This document shows positions 18,070 through 26,970 of a stretch of 64,000 nt of DNA, piece after piece (positions within the stretch are counted from its first letter, which is position 1; every line of letters starts with the position of its first letter). Below the pieces are notes generated by a model that worked only from the letters and a program-made list of their open reading frames with translations, searched no databases and was not told where the DNA came from. The stretch is from Planomonospora parontospora (lineage in GTDB: Bacteria; Actinomycetota; Actinomycetes; Streptosporangiales; Streptosporangiaceae). Made by a program: the position numbers and the translations under genes. The stretch spans positions 62,001 to 126,000 of the forward strand of contig BMQD01000010.1 in assembly GCA_014647935.1 (NCBI GenBank), read 5' to 3'.

Positions 18070-18104
18070 GGCGGCCGGTGACCCCGCTGGGGGCACCGGC
18101 CGCC
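18070..18104 (+). terminator. Intercistronic hairpin between gluB and gluC
   Basis: GGCGGCCGGTG (18070-18080) pairs exactly with CACCGGCCGCC (18094-18104), and the bases between can add CCCC/GGGG pairing. It lies inside the operon, 14 bases after the gluB stop. It may act as a partial terminator or protect the 3' end of the gluAB message, giving more binding protein than permease. Confidence 0.7.
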
Positions 18105-18126
18105 GCCGTCTTCGCTGTGGAGCACC

Positions 18127-18795
18127 ATGAATGACCTGATCAAGTACGGCCCGGCCCTCGCCGAGGGCTTCCTGGAGAACGTGAAGCTCTCCGTGATGTG
18201 CGGGGTCCTCTCGCTCATCCTCGGCACGGTCCTGGTGTCGATGCGCGTCTCACCGACGCCCGTCCTGCGCGCGGCCGGGACCCTCTACGTCAACATCGTG
18301 CGGAACACCCCGCTCACCCTCGTGCTGGCCTTCTCCGCGCTCGGGCTCAGCGACACCCTGGGGCTGACCCTCTCCCAGACGCCTAGCACCAACTCGTTCT
18401 GGCTGGTCGTGCTGGGCCTGTCGATCTACACCGCCTCATTCGTCTGCGAGGCGCTGCGCTCGGGCATCAACACGGTCCCGCTCGGGCAGGCCGAGGCGGC
18501 GCGCGCCATCGGGCTCACCTTCCTGCAGTCGCTCCGGCTGATCATCCTGCCGCAGGCGTTCCGCACGGTGATCGCCCCGCTCGGCAGCGTGATCATCGCC
18601 ATGATCAAGAACACCACGGTCGCGGTCGCGGGAGGCTACCTTGCCGAGTCGGCGTTCGTCATGAAGGACACCTTCGACGACACCGGAGCGTCGATCCCCA
18701 TCTTCCTCGGCCTCGCGGTGGCCTTCATGGCGTTCACCCTGCCGATCGGCTTCCTGACCGGCTGGCTGGGCCGGCGGCTGGCGGTGGCCCGATGA
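18127..18795 (+). CDS. gluC: Glutamate ABC transporter permease
   Basis: 222 residues with five predicted membrane helices. The EAA-type loop (EAARAIGLTFLQSLRLIILPQAFR) that contacts the ATPase is clear, and NTPLTLVLAF near the N-terminus is typical of the HisM/GlnP group. ATG at 18127 follows GTGGAGCACC. Its end overlaps the gluD start by four bases (ATGA), so the two permeases are translationally coupled and likely form a heterodimer. Confidence 0.93.
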   Translation: MNDLIKYGPALAEGFLENVKLSVMCGVLSLILGTVLVSMRVSPTPVLRAAGTLYVNIVRNTPLTLVLAFSALGLSDTLGLTLSQTPSTNSFWLVVLGLSIYTASFVCEALRSGINTVPLGQAEAARAIGLTFLQSLRLIILPQAFRTVIAPLGSVIIAMIKNTTVAVAGGYLAESAFVMKDTFDDTGASIPIFLGLAVAFMAFTLPIGFLTGWLGRRLAVAR

Positions 18796-19676
18796 GCACC
18801 TCGGTCCTCTTCGACGTGCCGGGCCCCCGGGCCCGCGCGCGCAACGCCGTCTACACGGTCGCCGCCCTGGCCGCGATCGCCGCGCTGCTGTACTTCGTCT
18901 ACGCCAAGTTCGACGAGAAGGGCCAGTGGGAGGGCAGGATCTGGGAGCCATTCCTGCGGCCGGAGACCTGGACGACGCACATCCTGCCGGGCCTGCTCGG
19001 CACGTTGAAGGCGGCGGGGCTGGCAGCGGTCCTCGCGCTCGTCTTCGGCGCCGTGTTCGGCCTGGCCCGGCTCTCCGACCACGCATGGATCAGGATCCCC
19101 GCGGGCGTGGTCGTGGAGGTCTTCCGGGCCATCCCGCTGCTGCTGCTGATCTTCTTCATCTTCTACCTGGCGCCCAGCGTGATGGGCGGCGGCGACTACG
19201 CCTTCATGGCGGTGGTCGCCGGACTCACCCTCTACAACGGGTCGGTGCTGGCCGAGGTGGTCAGGGCGGGCGTGCTGTCGGTGCCCCGGGGCCAGTCCGA
19301 GGCGGCCTACGCCATCGGCCTGCGCAAGAACCAGGTCATGCGGATGGTCCTGCTGCCCCAGGCGGTGACCGCGATGATGCCGGCGATCGTGAGCCAGCTC
19401 GTCGTGCTGCTCAAGGACACCGCGCTGGGCTACATCATCGCCTACGTGGACCTGCTCAACACGGGCTTCAAGATCCTTCCGGCGGTCTTCTTCGGGTCCC
19501 TCATCCCCGCGGCGATCGTCGTCGGGGTCATCTACGTCGGGCTCAACATGGCGCTCAGCGCCCTGGCGACCTGGCTGGAGAAGCGCAGCCGGCGCAGCCG
19601 GAAGACCTCCGCCGCCCCGGTCGCCCCGCCCGGCGCGGTGGGCGTGCCCGGAGGCGGCGTCTCCGCGGTGGACTGA
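18792..19676 (+). CDS. gluD: Glutamate ABC transporter permease
   Basis: 294 residues, longer than gluC because of an N-terminal helix (AVYTVAALAAIAALLYFVYAKFD) and a 60-residue loop before the permease core. The EAA loop is SEAAYAIGLRKNQVMRMVLLPQAVT. The C-terminal tail is basic and Pro/Gly-rich. It ends the operon; a perfect terminator hairpin follows ten bases later. Confidence 0.93.
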   Translation: MSTSVLFDVPGPRARARNAVYTVAALAAIAALLYFVYAKFDEKGQWEGRIWEPFLRPETWTTHILPGLLGTLKAAGLAAVLALVFGAVFGLARLSDHAWIRIPAGVVVEVFRAIPLLLLIFFIFYLAPSVMGGGDYAFMAVVAGLTLYNGSVLAEVVRAGVLSVPRGQSEAAYAIGLRKNQVMRMVLLPQAVTAMMPAIVSQLVVLLKDTALGYIIAYVDLLNTGFKILPAVFFGSLIPAAIVVGVIYVGLNMALSALATWLEKRSRRSRKTSAAPVAPPGAVGVPGGGVSAVD

Positions 19677-19685
19677 CCCGGCCGA

Positions 19686-19714
19686 GGGCGGGCGGCCGAT
19701 CAGGCCGCCCGCCC
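19686..19714 (+). terminator. Terminator of the gluABCD operon
   Basis: GGGCGGGCGGCC (19686-19697) and GGCCGCCCGCCC (19703-19714) form a perfect 12-bp stem with a five-base loop, ten bases after the gluD stop. Confidence 0.8.
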
Positions 19715-19754
19715 CCCGCCTCCGGTCGGACGCCTCCCCGCGGTCTCCGCCGCC

Positions 19755-19871
19755 CCCTCGCCTCCGGCTCCCCATCCGGACGCGTCCCGCCTCACCGCGA
19801 TCTCCGGCCCGGACGCGTCCCGCCTCTCCCCGCGGTCTTCCGCCCCTCGCCTCCGGCTCCCCATCCGGACG
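19755..19871. repeat. 28-base perfect direct repeat between gluD and the peptidase gene
   Basis: An identical 28-base sequence beginning CCCTCGCCTCCGG occurs at 19755-19782 and 19844-19871. A second pair, GGACGCGTCCCGCCTC, lies between them at 19778-19793 and 19811-19826. The gap 19715-19942 holds no gene; the AT-richer bases near 19900-19930 may carry the promoter of the next gene. Confidence 0.75.
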
Positions 19872-19942
19872 GGACGGCGGATCCGGGAACGTCCGAACGT
19901 CATACCGGCGACACGCGACGTGTTATCGGGCAGGATTACGGC

Positions 19943-21880
19943 ATGCCCGCAGAGCGTGATCTCCTGCCGTACGCCGCCTGGCCCTCCCCCGTCTCCACCG
20001 CCGACGTCGCCCGCTCCGGGCTGCAGCTCGCCTTCCCCGCCGTGCTCGGTGACGAGGTGTGGTGGACCGAGGACCGCCCCGCCGAGGGCGGGCGGACCAC
20101 GATCATGCACCGGGGCGCCGACGGCGTCCGCCGGGAGCTGCTGCCCGCGCCGTGGAGCGCCAGGACCCGCGTCCACGAGTACGGCGGGCGGTCCTACGCG
20201 GTGGTCCCCGGCGAGGGCCCCGGCGGGGACCCCGGTGAAGGCACAGGCCGGAGCGTCGTCTTCGCCAACCTGGCCGACCAGCGCCTCTACCTGCTGACCC
20301 CCGGCGCCGAGCCGCGGCCGATCACGCCGGAGCCGGAGCGGGAGGCGGGGCTGCGCTACGCCGACCTGACCGTCCGCGACGGGCAGGTGTGGTGCGTCCA
20401 GGAACGGCACGACGGCGGCTCCGACAGCGGTGACGGCGACGGCAAGGTCAGCCGGTCGATCGTCTCCGTCCCGCTGCACGGCGGCGCCGAGCCCCGCGAG
20501 CGGGTCTCCGGGAGCGACTTCTACGCCTCCCCCGTGCTGTCCCCCGACGGCGAGCACCTGGCCTACATCTGCTGGAACCACCCGCTCATGCCGTGGAACG
20601 GCACCGAGCTGCGGATCACCCGGCTGGCCGACGGCGCCTCCTGGACCGTCAAGGGCGGTGTCACCGAGTCCGTGCTCGCCCCGCAGTGGCGCGACGACCG
20701 GCACCTCTACCTGGTTTCCGACTGGTCGGGCTGGTGGAATCTCTACCAGGTCGGGATATTCGGCACCTCCCCGCAGGCGATCCACCCCGCCGAGGAGGAG
20801 TTCGCCGGACCGCTGTGGCAGCTCGGCGGCTCGCCGTACGCCGTGCTGGACGACGGGCGGCTCGCGGTCCTGCACGGACAGGGGGAGCTGCGGCTGGGCC
20901 TCCTCGACCCGGCCGACGGCACGCTGACCGACCTCGACGTGCCCTACGACGGCTGGCTGCCCGCCCTGGCCGCCGACGGGCGCACGCTCGCCGGGATCGG
21001 GTACGGCCCGGCGATTCCCCAGTCGGTCGTCCGGGTGGACACCGTGACCGGTCGGGTGGAGGGGCTCCGGCGCGACGTCGACGAACTGCCCGACATCGCC
21101 TACCTGCCGGTCCCGCGCACCGTGGAGATCGAGGGGCGGTTCGGCCGCCGGGTGCACGCCCACGTCTACCCGCCGTCCAACCCGGAGGCCCGCGGCGACG
21201 GCCCGCCGCCGTACGTCGTGTTCGTCCACGGCGGCCCCACGGGTTACGGCTCGACGGCGCTCGACCTGAAGAAGGCGTTCTTCACCAGCCGCGGCATCGG
21301 CGTCATCGACGTCAACTACGGCGGCTCCACAGGGTACGGCCGCGCCTACCGCGAGCGGCTGCGCGGCCAGTGGGGCGTGGTCGACGTGGAGGACGCGATC
21401 GCGGCGGCCGAGTGGCTGGCCGAGGAGGGCCTGGCGGATCCGGCGCGCATCGCGATCCGGGGCGGCAGCGCGGGCGGCTGGACGGTCATGGCGGCCTGCG
21501 CGCGCTCCGGCGCCTTCGCCGGGGGCGTCTCATACTACGGGGTGAGCGCCCTCGGCCCGTTCGCTGAGACCACCCACGACTTCGAGTCCCGCTACATCGA
21601 GTGGCTGGTCGGCCCCTCCGACCCCGCCCTGTACGGCTCCCGCGAGCCCCTGGGGCAGGTCGCCGGGGTGACCTGCCCCATGCTGCTGCTGCAGGGCCTC
21701 TCCGATCCCGTGGTCCCGCCGGCCCAGTCGGAGGCGTTCGCCGACGCCCTCGCCGAACGCGGGGTGCCCTGCACGTACCTCACCTTCGAAGGCGAGTCCC
21801 ACGGCTTCCGCCGCGCCGAGACCCGCAGTGCGGCGCTCGCCGCCGAGCTGGCCTTCTACCAGCAGATCTTCTTCGCCTGA
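19943..21880 (+). CDS. S9 family (prolyl oligopeptidase-type) serine peptidase
   Basis: 645 residues starting MPAERDLLPYAAW. An N-terminal beta-propeller of about 380 residues (WD-like strands such as YASPVLSPDGEHLAYICWNHP and LYLVSDWSGWWNLYQV) precedes an alpha/beta hydrolase domain. The catalytic Ser is in IRGGSAGGWT. The Asp is in LQGLSDPVVPP and the His in EGESHGFR. This is the dipeptidyl aminopeptidase/acylaminoacyl-peptidase architecture. There is no signal peptide, so the enzyme should work in the cytosol on short peptides. Monocistronic. Confidence 0.92.
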   Translation: MPAERDLLPYAAWPSPVSTADVARSGLQLAFPAVLGDEVWWTEDRPAEGGRTTIMHRGADGVRRELLPAPWSARTRVHEYGGRSYAVVPGEGPGGDPGEGTGRSVVFANLADQRLYLLTPGAEPRPITPEPEREAGLRYADLTVRDGQVWCVQERHDGGSDSGDGDGKVSRSIVSVPLHGGAEPRERVSGSDFYASPVLSPDGEHLAYICWNHPLMPWNGTELRITRLADGASWTVKGGVTESVLAPQWRDDRHLYLVSDWSGWWNLYQVGIFGTSPQAIHPAEEEFAGPLWQLGGSPYAVLDDGRLAVLHGQGELRLGLLDPADGTLTDLDVPYDGWLPALAADGRTLAGIGYGPAIPQSVVRVDTVTGRVEGLRRDVDELPDIAYLPVPRTVEIEGRFGRRVHAHVYPPSNPEARGDGPPPYVVFVHGGPTGYGSTALDLKKAFFTSRGIGVIDVNYGGSTGYGRAYRERLRGQWGVVDVEDAIAAAEWLAEEGLADPARIAIRGGSAGGWTVMAACARSGAFAGGVSYYGVSALGPFAETTHDFESRYIEWLVGPSDPALYGSREPLGQVAGVTCPMLLLQGLSDPVVPPAQSEAFADALAERGVPCTYLTFEGESHGFRRAETRSAALAAELAFYQQIFFA

Positions 21881-21907
21881 CGGCCCTCGCCTCCTTGACT
21901 CCCCCGA

Positions 21908-22080
21908 CCCCTTCCACCCTCCACCCGATCCCCGCTCCGGCCCCTTCCACCCTCCACCCGATCCCCGCTCCGGTCCCGTCCCGGGCCTCTCCACCCGGAC
22001 GGCCCCGGAGTCTCCCCGCCTGAGCCGCCCCGACCCTCTTCATCCGGACGGCCCCGAAGCCTTACCACCTGAGCCGCCCC
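21908..22080. repeat. Tandem repeats in the peptidase-GntR gap
   Basis: A 33-base unit (CCCCTTCCACCCTCCACCC plus GATCCCCGCTCCGG) is perfectly duplicated at 21908-21940 and 21941-21973. Next, a unit of about 48 bases is repeated with changes; it includes CCGGACGGCCCCG and CTGAGCCGCCCC and covers about 21990-22080. The stretch 21881-22177 holds no gene. Confidence 0.75.
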
Positions 22081-22177
22081 CAGCCCTTCCGCCCGAACGG
22101 TCCTGCGGCGGTCACGTCGGGGCGGCCCCTCCGCACACCGCCCCGGCGCCCGGGGCGGTTGACTCGTTCCCGCATGC

Positions 22178-22215
22178 CTTCTATGGTTCATTAGTGAAGT
22201 AATGAACCATAGAAG
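22178..22215. promoter_or_regulatory. Perfect 16-bp-arm palindrome, operator of the GntR-ABC operon
   Basis: CTTCTATGGTTCATTA (22178-22193) and TAATGAACCATAGAAG (22200-22215) are exact inverse complements around a six-base spacer. The site lies just 8 bases before the ATG of the GntR gene at 22224. YtrA-type GntR repressors bind such palindromes in their own promoters, so autoregulation of the operon is very likely. The local AT content (TTCATTA and TAATGAAC) also suggests that it covers the -10 region. Confidence 0.9.
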
Positions 22216-22223
22216 CAGGTGCC

Positions 22224-22583
22224 ATGTTCGATGACCGGAGCCCGATCTATCGGCAGATAGCCGACCGCATCAAGGCGGACGTGCTGAGCGAGGCGCTCAA
22301 GGGCGACGAGCAGGTCATGTCCACCAACCAGTACGCCGCCTTCTACCGGATCAACCCGGCCACGGCGGCCAAGGCGTTCCAGCAACTGGTCGAGGAAGGC
22401 GTCCTCTACAAGAAACGAGGTATCGGCATGTTCGTCAGCCCGGACGCCCGGGACGCGCTCAGGGCAGAGCGCAGGGAGAACTTCTTCACCGACGTGGTCG
22501 ACCCGATGGTCGCCCAGGCCAAGACCGTCGGCATCCCGCTCGGCGACGTGATCGAGCGCATCAAGCAGCTGGAGGAGCGATGA
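22224..22583 (+). CDS. GntR-family (YtrA subfamily) transcriptional repressor
   Basis: 119 residues, the short YtrA type without a large ligand domain. The winged helix begins SPIYRQIADRIKADVLSEALKGDEQVMST, with the recognition helix NPATAAKAFQQLVEEGVLYKKRGIGMFV. The C-terminal helix (DVVDPMVAQAKTVGIPLGDVIERIKQLEE) serves dimerisation. It overlaps the ABC gene by four bases and has a perfect palindrome directly upstream. YtrA-type regulators usually repress an ABC exporter and respond to cell-envelope-active compounds or a small ligand. Confidence 0.93.
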   Translation: MFDDRSPIYRQIADRIKADVLSEALKGDEQVMSTNQYAAFYRINPATAAKAFQQLVEEGVLYKKRGIGMFVSPDARDALRAERRENFFTDVVDPMVAQAKTVGIPLGDVIERIKQLEER

Positions 22584-23500
22584 GGATCGACGTCGAGGGC
22601 CTGGTGCTGCGCTACGGCGACGTCACGGCGCTGGACGGGCTGACGCTCAGCCTGGAACCCGGGAAGATCTACGGGCTGCTCGGCCGCAACGGCTCGGGCA
22701 AGACGAGCCTGCTCTCGGTGCTGGCCGGCTTCCGCAGGCAGACGGCGGGCGACGTGCGGATCGACGGGCGGCCGGTGTTCGAGAACGGGTCCGTCACCGG
22801 CCGGATCAGCCTGATCCGGGACACCGGCGAGACCGTCGACATCGGCAGCGCCGAAGACGCGATCTTCTTCGCCGAGTGGCTCCGCCCGGACTGGGACGGC
22901 GATTACGCCCGCTCGCTGCTGGACCTGTTCGGGATCGACCCGAAGAAGAACGTCAAGGAGATGTCCAAGGGGCAGCGCTCGGCGGTGGGCGTGGTGATCG
23001 GCCTGGCCGGCCGGGCGCCGCTGACCATGTTCGACGAGTCCTACCTGGGCATGGACGCCCCCTCCCGGCAGGCGTTCTACGACGCGCTGCTCGCCGACTA
23101 CATCGCCCACCCCCGCACGATCGTCCTCTCCACCCACCTCATCGAGGAGGTGAGCTCGCTCTTCGAGGAAGTCGTGATCATCGACAGGGGCCGGCTGGTC
23201 GTGCACGAGGAGAGCCAGGCCCTGCTCTCCAGGGGGACGGCCGTGACCGGGCCCACCGCGCAGGTCGACGCCTTCACCGCCGGGCTGACCGTGCTCGGCG
23301 CCAGGCAGCTCGGGCCGACGAAGTCGGCGATGCTCTACGGCGACCTCGACGACGCCCGGCGCGGGGAGGCCGCCGCGTCCGGGCTCGAGCTCGGCCCGAT
23401 CGACCTGCAGGACCTGTTCATCCACCTGACCGGAGGCTCCGGAACCTCCGGGGCCGAAGCACCCCCCGCCGCAGAGCTCCGCACCGGAGAGACCCGATGA
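22580..23500 (+). CDS. ABC transporter ATP-binding protein
   Basis: 306 residues. Walker A is GLLGRNGSGKTSLL. The signature motif is the variant MSKGQRSAVGVVIGLAG and the Walker B region is LTMFDESYLGMD, with Ser after the catalytic Glu instead of Pro. H-loop His is in LSTHLIEEV. The last 70 residues form a C-terminal extension seen in exporters of the YtrB/BcrA kind. The gene is coupled to the GntR gene before it and to the membrane gene behind it through ATGA overlaps, so the three form one unit. The exported substrate is unknown. Confidence 0.92.
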   Translation: MRIDVEGLVLRYGDVTALDGLTLSLEPGKIYGLLGRNGSGKTSLLSVLAGFRRQTAGDVRIDGRPVFENGSVTGRISLIRDTGETVDIGSAEDAIFFAEWLRPDWDGDYARSLLDLFGIDPKKNVKEMSKGQRSAVGVVIGLAGRAPLTMFDESYLGMDAPSRQAFYDALLADYIAHPRTIVLSTHLIEEVSSLFEEVVIIDRGRLVVHEESQALLSRGTAVTGPTAQVDAFTAGLTVLGARQLGPTKSAMLYGDLDDARRGEAAASGLELGPIDLQDLFIHLTGGSGTSGAEAPPAAELRTGETR

Positions 23501-24204
23501 GATTCCCCACCCGGCTCCTCGCCGCCCACTCCTACTTCGCCCTGCTGCTGTTCGCCGCCTACGTCGTGGTCGTCGCCGTGATCGCGGTCGGCGTCGACGT
23601 CTTCGGCACGCTCAACCGGAGCGCATGGGAGGCCGCCGTCCAGCTGCCCCGGTGGTATGCCCTGTTCGTCGGGGTGGCCCTGATCCGGGAGTACCTGCCG
23701 CTCTACCTCGCGCACGGGCAGACGCGCCGCCAGTTCGGCGCGCAGGCCGCCGTCACCATCGCCCTGTTCGCCCCGTTCCTGTCCGCCCTGATCACGGTCG
23801 GCTACCTGCTGGAGACCCTGCTCTACGGCCTGGCCGGCCGCCCGCAGGTGATCGACCGGGTTCACCTGTTCACCGAGCCGACCCAGGTGCCGCTCGTCTT
23901 CGCCGAGTACCTGGTCGAGTTCGTCGCCTGGATCGTGGCCGGCGCCTTCATCGCGGCCGGCTTCTACCGCTGGCAGGGCGGCGGGCTGCTGCTGATCCCG
24001 GTCGGCGTCGGCCTGTGGATCCTCGTCGAAGGAGCGATCGGCAAGGAACTGCGGCTGCCTTTCATCGGGGACCGCCTCTCCGGCCTCTCCGCGGATCTGC
24101 CACAGTCGACGGGCCTGGCACTCGGCGTGGGCCTGGGCGTCTTCGTGTTCGGCCTCGCGGCGACCTGGGCGATCATCCGCGACGTGCCGCTGCGCAACCG
24201 CTAG
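23497..24204 (+). CDS. Membrane subunit of the GntR-linked ABC exporter
   Basis: 235 residues from the ATG at 23497 that overlaps the ATPase stop. About six hydrophobic helices are visible (SYFALLLFAAYVVVVAVIAVG, WYALFVGVALI, VTIALFAPFLSALITVGYLL, LVEFVAWIVAGAFIAAGFY, GLLLIPVGVGLWILVEG, LALGVGLGVFVFGLAATWAII). There is little similarity to a named permease, which is usual for this class. Its place behind a GntR and an ATPase gene identifies it as the exporter's membrane part. Confidence 0.82.
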   Translation: MRFPTRLLAAHSYFALLLFAAYVVVVAVIAVGVDVFGTLNRSAWEAAVQLPRWYALFVGVALIREYLPLYLAHGQTRRQFGAQAAVTIALFAPFLSALITVGYLLETLLYGLAGRPQVIDRVHLFTEPTQVPLVFAEYLVEFVAWIVAGAFIAAGFYRWQGGGLLLIPVGVGLWILVEGAIGKELRLPFIGDRLSGLSADLPQSTGLALGVGLGVFVFGLAATWAIIRDVPLRNR

Positions 24205-24272
24205 CGGGGAGGGGCCCGACCGCTCCTCCCCCACGGCGCGTCTCCGACGGGCGGACCCGGTGGAGCGGGACG

Positions 24273-25892
24273 TCAGCGGGCGAACTCGGTCGCCCGGGAC
24301 TCGCGGACCACGGTGATGCGGATCTGCCCCGGGTAGGTCAGCTCCTCCTCGATCTGCTTGGCCACGTCCCGGGCGATGACCGACGCCTGGATGTCGTCCA
24401 CCGCGTCCGGCTTGACCATGACCCGGATCTCCCGGCCCGCCTGCATGGCGAAGACCTTCTCCACGCCCTCGTAGGACTGGGCGATCTCCTCCAGCCGCTC
24501 CAGCCGCTTGACGTAGGCCTCCAGCGACTCGCGCCGCGCACCCGGACGGCCGCCGCTGATCGCGTCGGCGGCCTGCGTCAGGACCGCCTCGACCGTGCGG
24601 ACCTCGACCTCGTTGTGGTGCGCCTCGATGGCGTGGACGACGTCCTCGTGCTCGCCGTACCGGCGGGCGATCTCCGCGCCGATCAGCGCGTGGCTGCCCT
24701 CGACCTCGTGGGTGAGGGCCTTGCCGATGTCGTGCAGCACCGTGCAGCGCTTGAGCAGCATCTGGTCCAGCTTGAGCTCGGCGGCCATGATCCCGGCGAT
24801 GTGGGCGGACTCGACGAGATGGCCGAGGACGTTCTGCCCGTAGGAGGTGCGGTAGCGCAGCTGGCCGAGCAGGGTGACCAGCTCGGGGTGCATGTCGGTG
24901 ATGCCGAGCTCCACCAGGGCGTCCTCGCCCGCGCGCACGCACAGCTCCTGCACCTCCGCCCGGCTGCGCTCGTAGGCGTCCTCGATGCGCTGGGGGTGGA
25001 TGCGCCCGTCCAGCACGAGCTTCTCCAGCGTGAGCCGGGCCGTCTCCCGCCGCACCGGGTCGAAGCAGGACAGCAGCACCGCCTCGGGCGTGTCGTCGAT
25101 GATCAGATTGACGCCGGTGGTCGACTCGAAGGCGCGGATGTTGCGGCCCTCGCGGCCGATGATGCGGCCCTTCATCTCGTCGCCGGGCAGGTGCAGCACG
25201 CTCACCACGGACTCGGCGGTCTGCTCGGTGGCCACCCGCTGGACCGCCAGGGTGACGATCTTGGTGGCGCGCTTCTCGCCCTCCCTGCGCGCCTCGCTCT
25301 CGATCTCCCGGACGATCAGCGCGGCCTCGCGCTTGGCCTGGTTCTCGATCTCCATGACCAGCTCGGCCTTCGCCTGCGCGCCGGTCAGCCCGGCCACCCG
25401 CTCCAGGACCGCCCTGCGCTCCTCGGCGACCCTGTCGAGATCCGCACGGCGGTCGGCCAGCTCGGTCTCCGTCTCGGCGAGCTTGCGGGCCCGCTCGGCC
25501 TGGCGCCTGGCCTCCTCGTCGAGCCGCTGCTCCCGCTCCGCCAGGCGGTTCTCCCTGCGCTCCAGGTCGGCGCGGAGCTCCTTGAGCTCGAACTTGAGCA
25601 CCTTGGTCTCGGCCTCGACCTCCCTGCGCATCTGGGAGGCGCTCTCGGCCGCCGCCTCGGAGCGGCGGAGGATCTCCCCGGCCTCCCGCTCGGCCCGGCT
25701 GCGGAGCTCCTCCGCCTCGCGCCGGACCTCCTCCAGCTCGGCGTGGACCTCCTCGAGCTGCTCGGGAGAGGGCCCCGCCGCCTTGCCGAACCCGGCCCCG
25801 GTGCGGCGGAGCAGCAGGACCAGCAGGGTTATCGTCGCCCCGGCAAGAACCACAAGCGTCCCCGCCAACATGACGACCACAACTGGCTCCAT
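24273..25892 (-). CDS. rny: Ribonuclease Y
   Basis: 539 residues. One N-terminal membrane helix (VVVVMLAGTLVVLAGATITLLVLLL) anchors it. A coiled coil rich in Glu/Arg runs from about 40 to 215. The KH domain has GRIIGREGRNIRAFE. The HD domain has HDIGKALTHEVEGSH and HHNEVEVRTVEAVLTQAAD. The enzyme is an endonuclease that starts mRNA decay in Gram-positive bacteria. It lies behind recA-recX in the same direction with a 278-base gap (25893-26170) that probably has its own promoter. Confidence 0.95.
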   Translation of the reverse strand: MEPVVVVMLAGTLVVLAGATITLLVLLLRRTGAGFGKAAGPSPEQLEEVHAELEEVRREAEELRSRAEREAGEILRRSEAAAESASQMRREVEAETKVLKFELKELRADLERRENRLAEREQRLDEEARRQAERARKLAETETELADRRADLDRVAEERRAVLERVAGLTGAQAKAELVMEIENQAKREAALIVREIESEARREGEKRATKIVTLAVQRVATEQTAESVVSVLHLPGDEMKGRIIGREGRNIRAFESTTGVNLIIDDTPEAVLLSCFDPVRRETARLTLEKLVLDGRIHPQRIEDAYERSRAEVQELCVRAGEDALVELGITDMHPELVTLLGQLRYRTSYGQNVLGHLVESAHIAGIMAAELKLDQMLLKRCTVLHDIGKALTHEVEGSHALIGAEIARRYGEHEDVVHAIEAHHNEVEVRTVEAVLTQAADAISGGRPGARRESLEAYVKRLERLEEIAQSYEGVEKVFAMQAGREIRVMVKPDAVDDIQASVIARDVAKQIEEELTYPGQIRITVVRESRATEFAR

Positions 25893-26170
25893 GCGCGCCC
25901 CGCCCTCCTCGCTTCAGCCAAGCACACGAGGGGTCACACGCACGGCACGGAGAGCCCAGCGGTACAGCCACCAGGACAGGTATCAACCCAGGACCGGCAC
26001 CGCGCCGGCTCCTCTCGCCGACACCTCGCCCGCCCGTGCCGTCAAGCTCACACGTCCGTAGTTCACCGTTATGACAATCCGCACTGCGCGGAGTAACTCC
26101 TCACTGGAGTCGAGATTAAGCGTCGAAGAGGTAACGGGCAAGCAAAGACCCGCTGGCCCGCGTGTTCTCC

Positions 26171-26905
26171 TCACGCGAACGGAAGATCCGGATCGTCGGG
26201 AACGACCGGATCATCCGCCTCCTCGCTCTCCAGCACCTCCCGGATGACACGGAAGGCCAGACCGGGGCCGTATCCCTTGCGGGCGAGCATGCCCGCCAGC
26301 CGCCGCGTCCGGACGGCGGGCTCCAGCCCCCGGGTGGCGCGGAGCTTGCGCGCCACGAGACGGCGGGCGGTCTCGGCCTCCTGCTCGGGGTCGAGCTGCT
26401 CGACCGCCTCCTTGACGGTGTCCTCGTCCACCCCGCGGTGCCGGAGCTCCGAGGCCAGTGCGCGCCGGGCCAGCCCCCGCCCGGTGTGGCGCGAGCTCAC
26501 CCACGCCGCCGCGAACGCCTCGTCGTCGATGAGGCCGACCTCGGAGAACCTCTCCAGCACGGCCTCGGCCGCGTCCTCGGGGACCTCGCGTTTGCGCAGG
26601 GCCTCCGCGAGCTGCGCCCGGGTGCGCGGCGCCATGGTCAGCAGGCGCAGGCAGATCGCCCGCGCCACCGCCTGTGGATCCGCCGGAGGCCCCTGACCCT
26701 CCGGAGAGCCCTCGGCGGGGCCGTCGGGGGGGAACCCTCTGCCTTCGTCCCGGGCCCCGCTCCCCCCGCCGCCCTCCGGCACGCCGCGCCGCCTCCGGCC
26801 GCCGCGCCGGCCCGTCCGGGCGGGACCGGGCTCGGGCCGGTCAGGCCAGGCTCCCCAGTCTCCCGGTCCGGTCTCACCGGCCGGACCGGGGTCAGGTCCC
26901 GTCAC
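26171..26905 (-). CDS. recX: Regulatory protein RecX
   Basis: 244 residues from a GTG at 26905. Residues 1-75 are a disordered Gly/Arg/Pro/Glu-rich extension; the RecX helices start at about 78 (DPQAVARAICLRLLTMAPRTRAQLAEALRKREV) and include FSEVGLIDDEAFAAAWVSSRH and LARKGYGPGLAFRVIREVL. It binds RecA filaments and restrains them. It follows recA after 65 bases, as in most actinobacteria, and is likely read from the SOS promoter of recA. An internal start near residue 70 cannot be excluded. Confidence 0.93.
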   Translation of the reverse strand: MTGPDPGPAGETGPGDWGAWPDRPEPGPARTGRRGGRRRRGVPEGGGGSGARDEGRGFPPDGPAEGSPEGQGPPADPQAVARAICLRLLTMAPRTRAQLAEALRKREVPEDAAEAVLERFSEVGLIDDEAFAAAWVSSRHTGRGLARRALASELRHRGVDEDTVKEAVEQLDPEQEAETARRLVARKLRATRGLEPAVRTRRLAGMLARKGYGPGLAFRVIREVLESEEADDPVVPDDPDLPFA

Positions 26906-26970
26906 CGAACGCCTCCAGCGTGGCGGCTCCGGTCTTCAGACCGGGATCCTTGACCATCCCTCGGCCCGGA

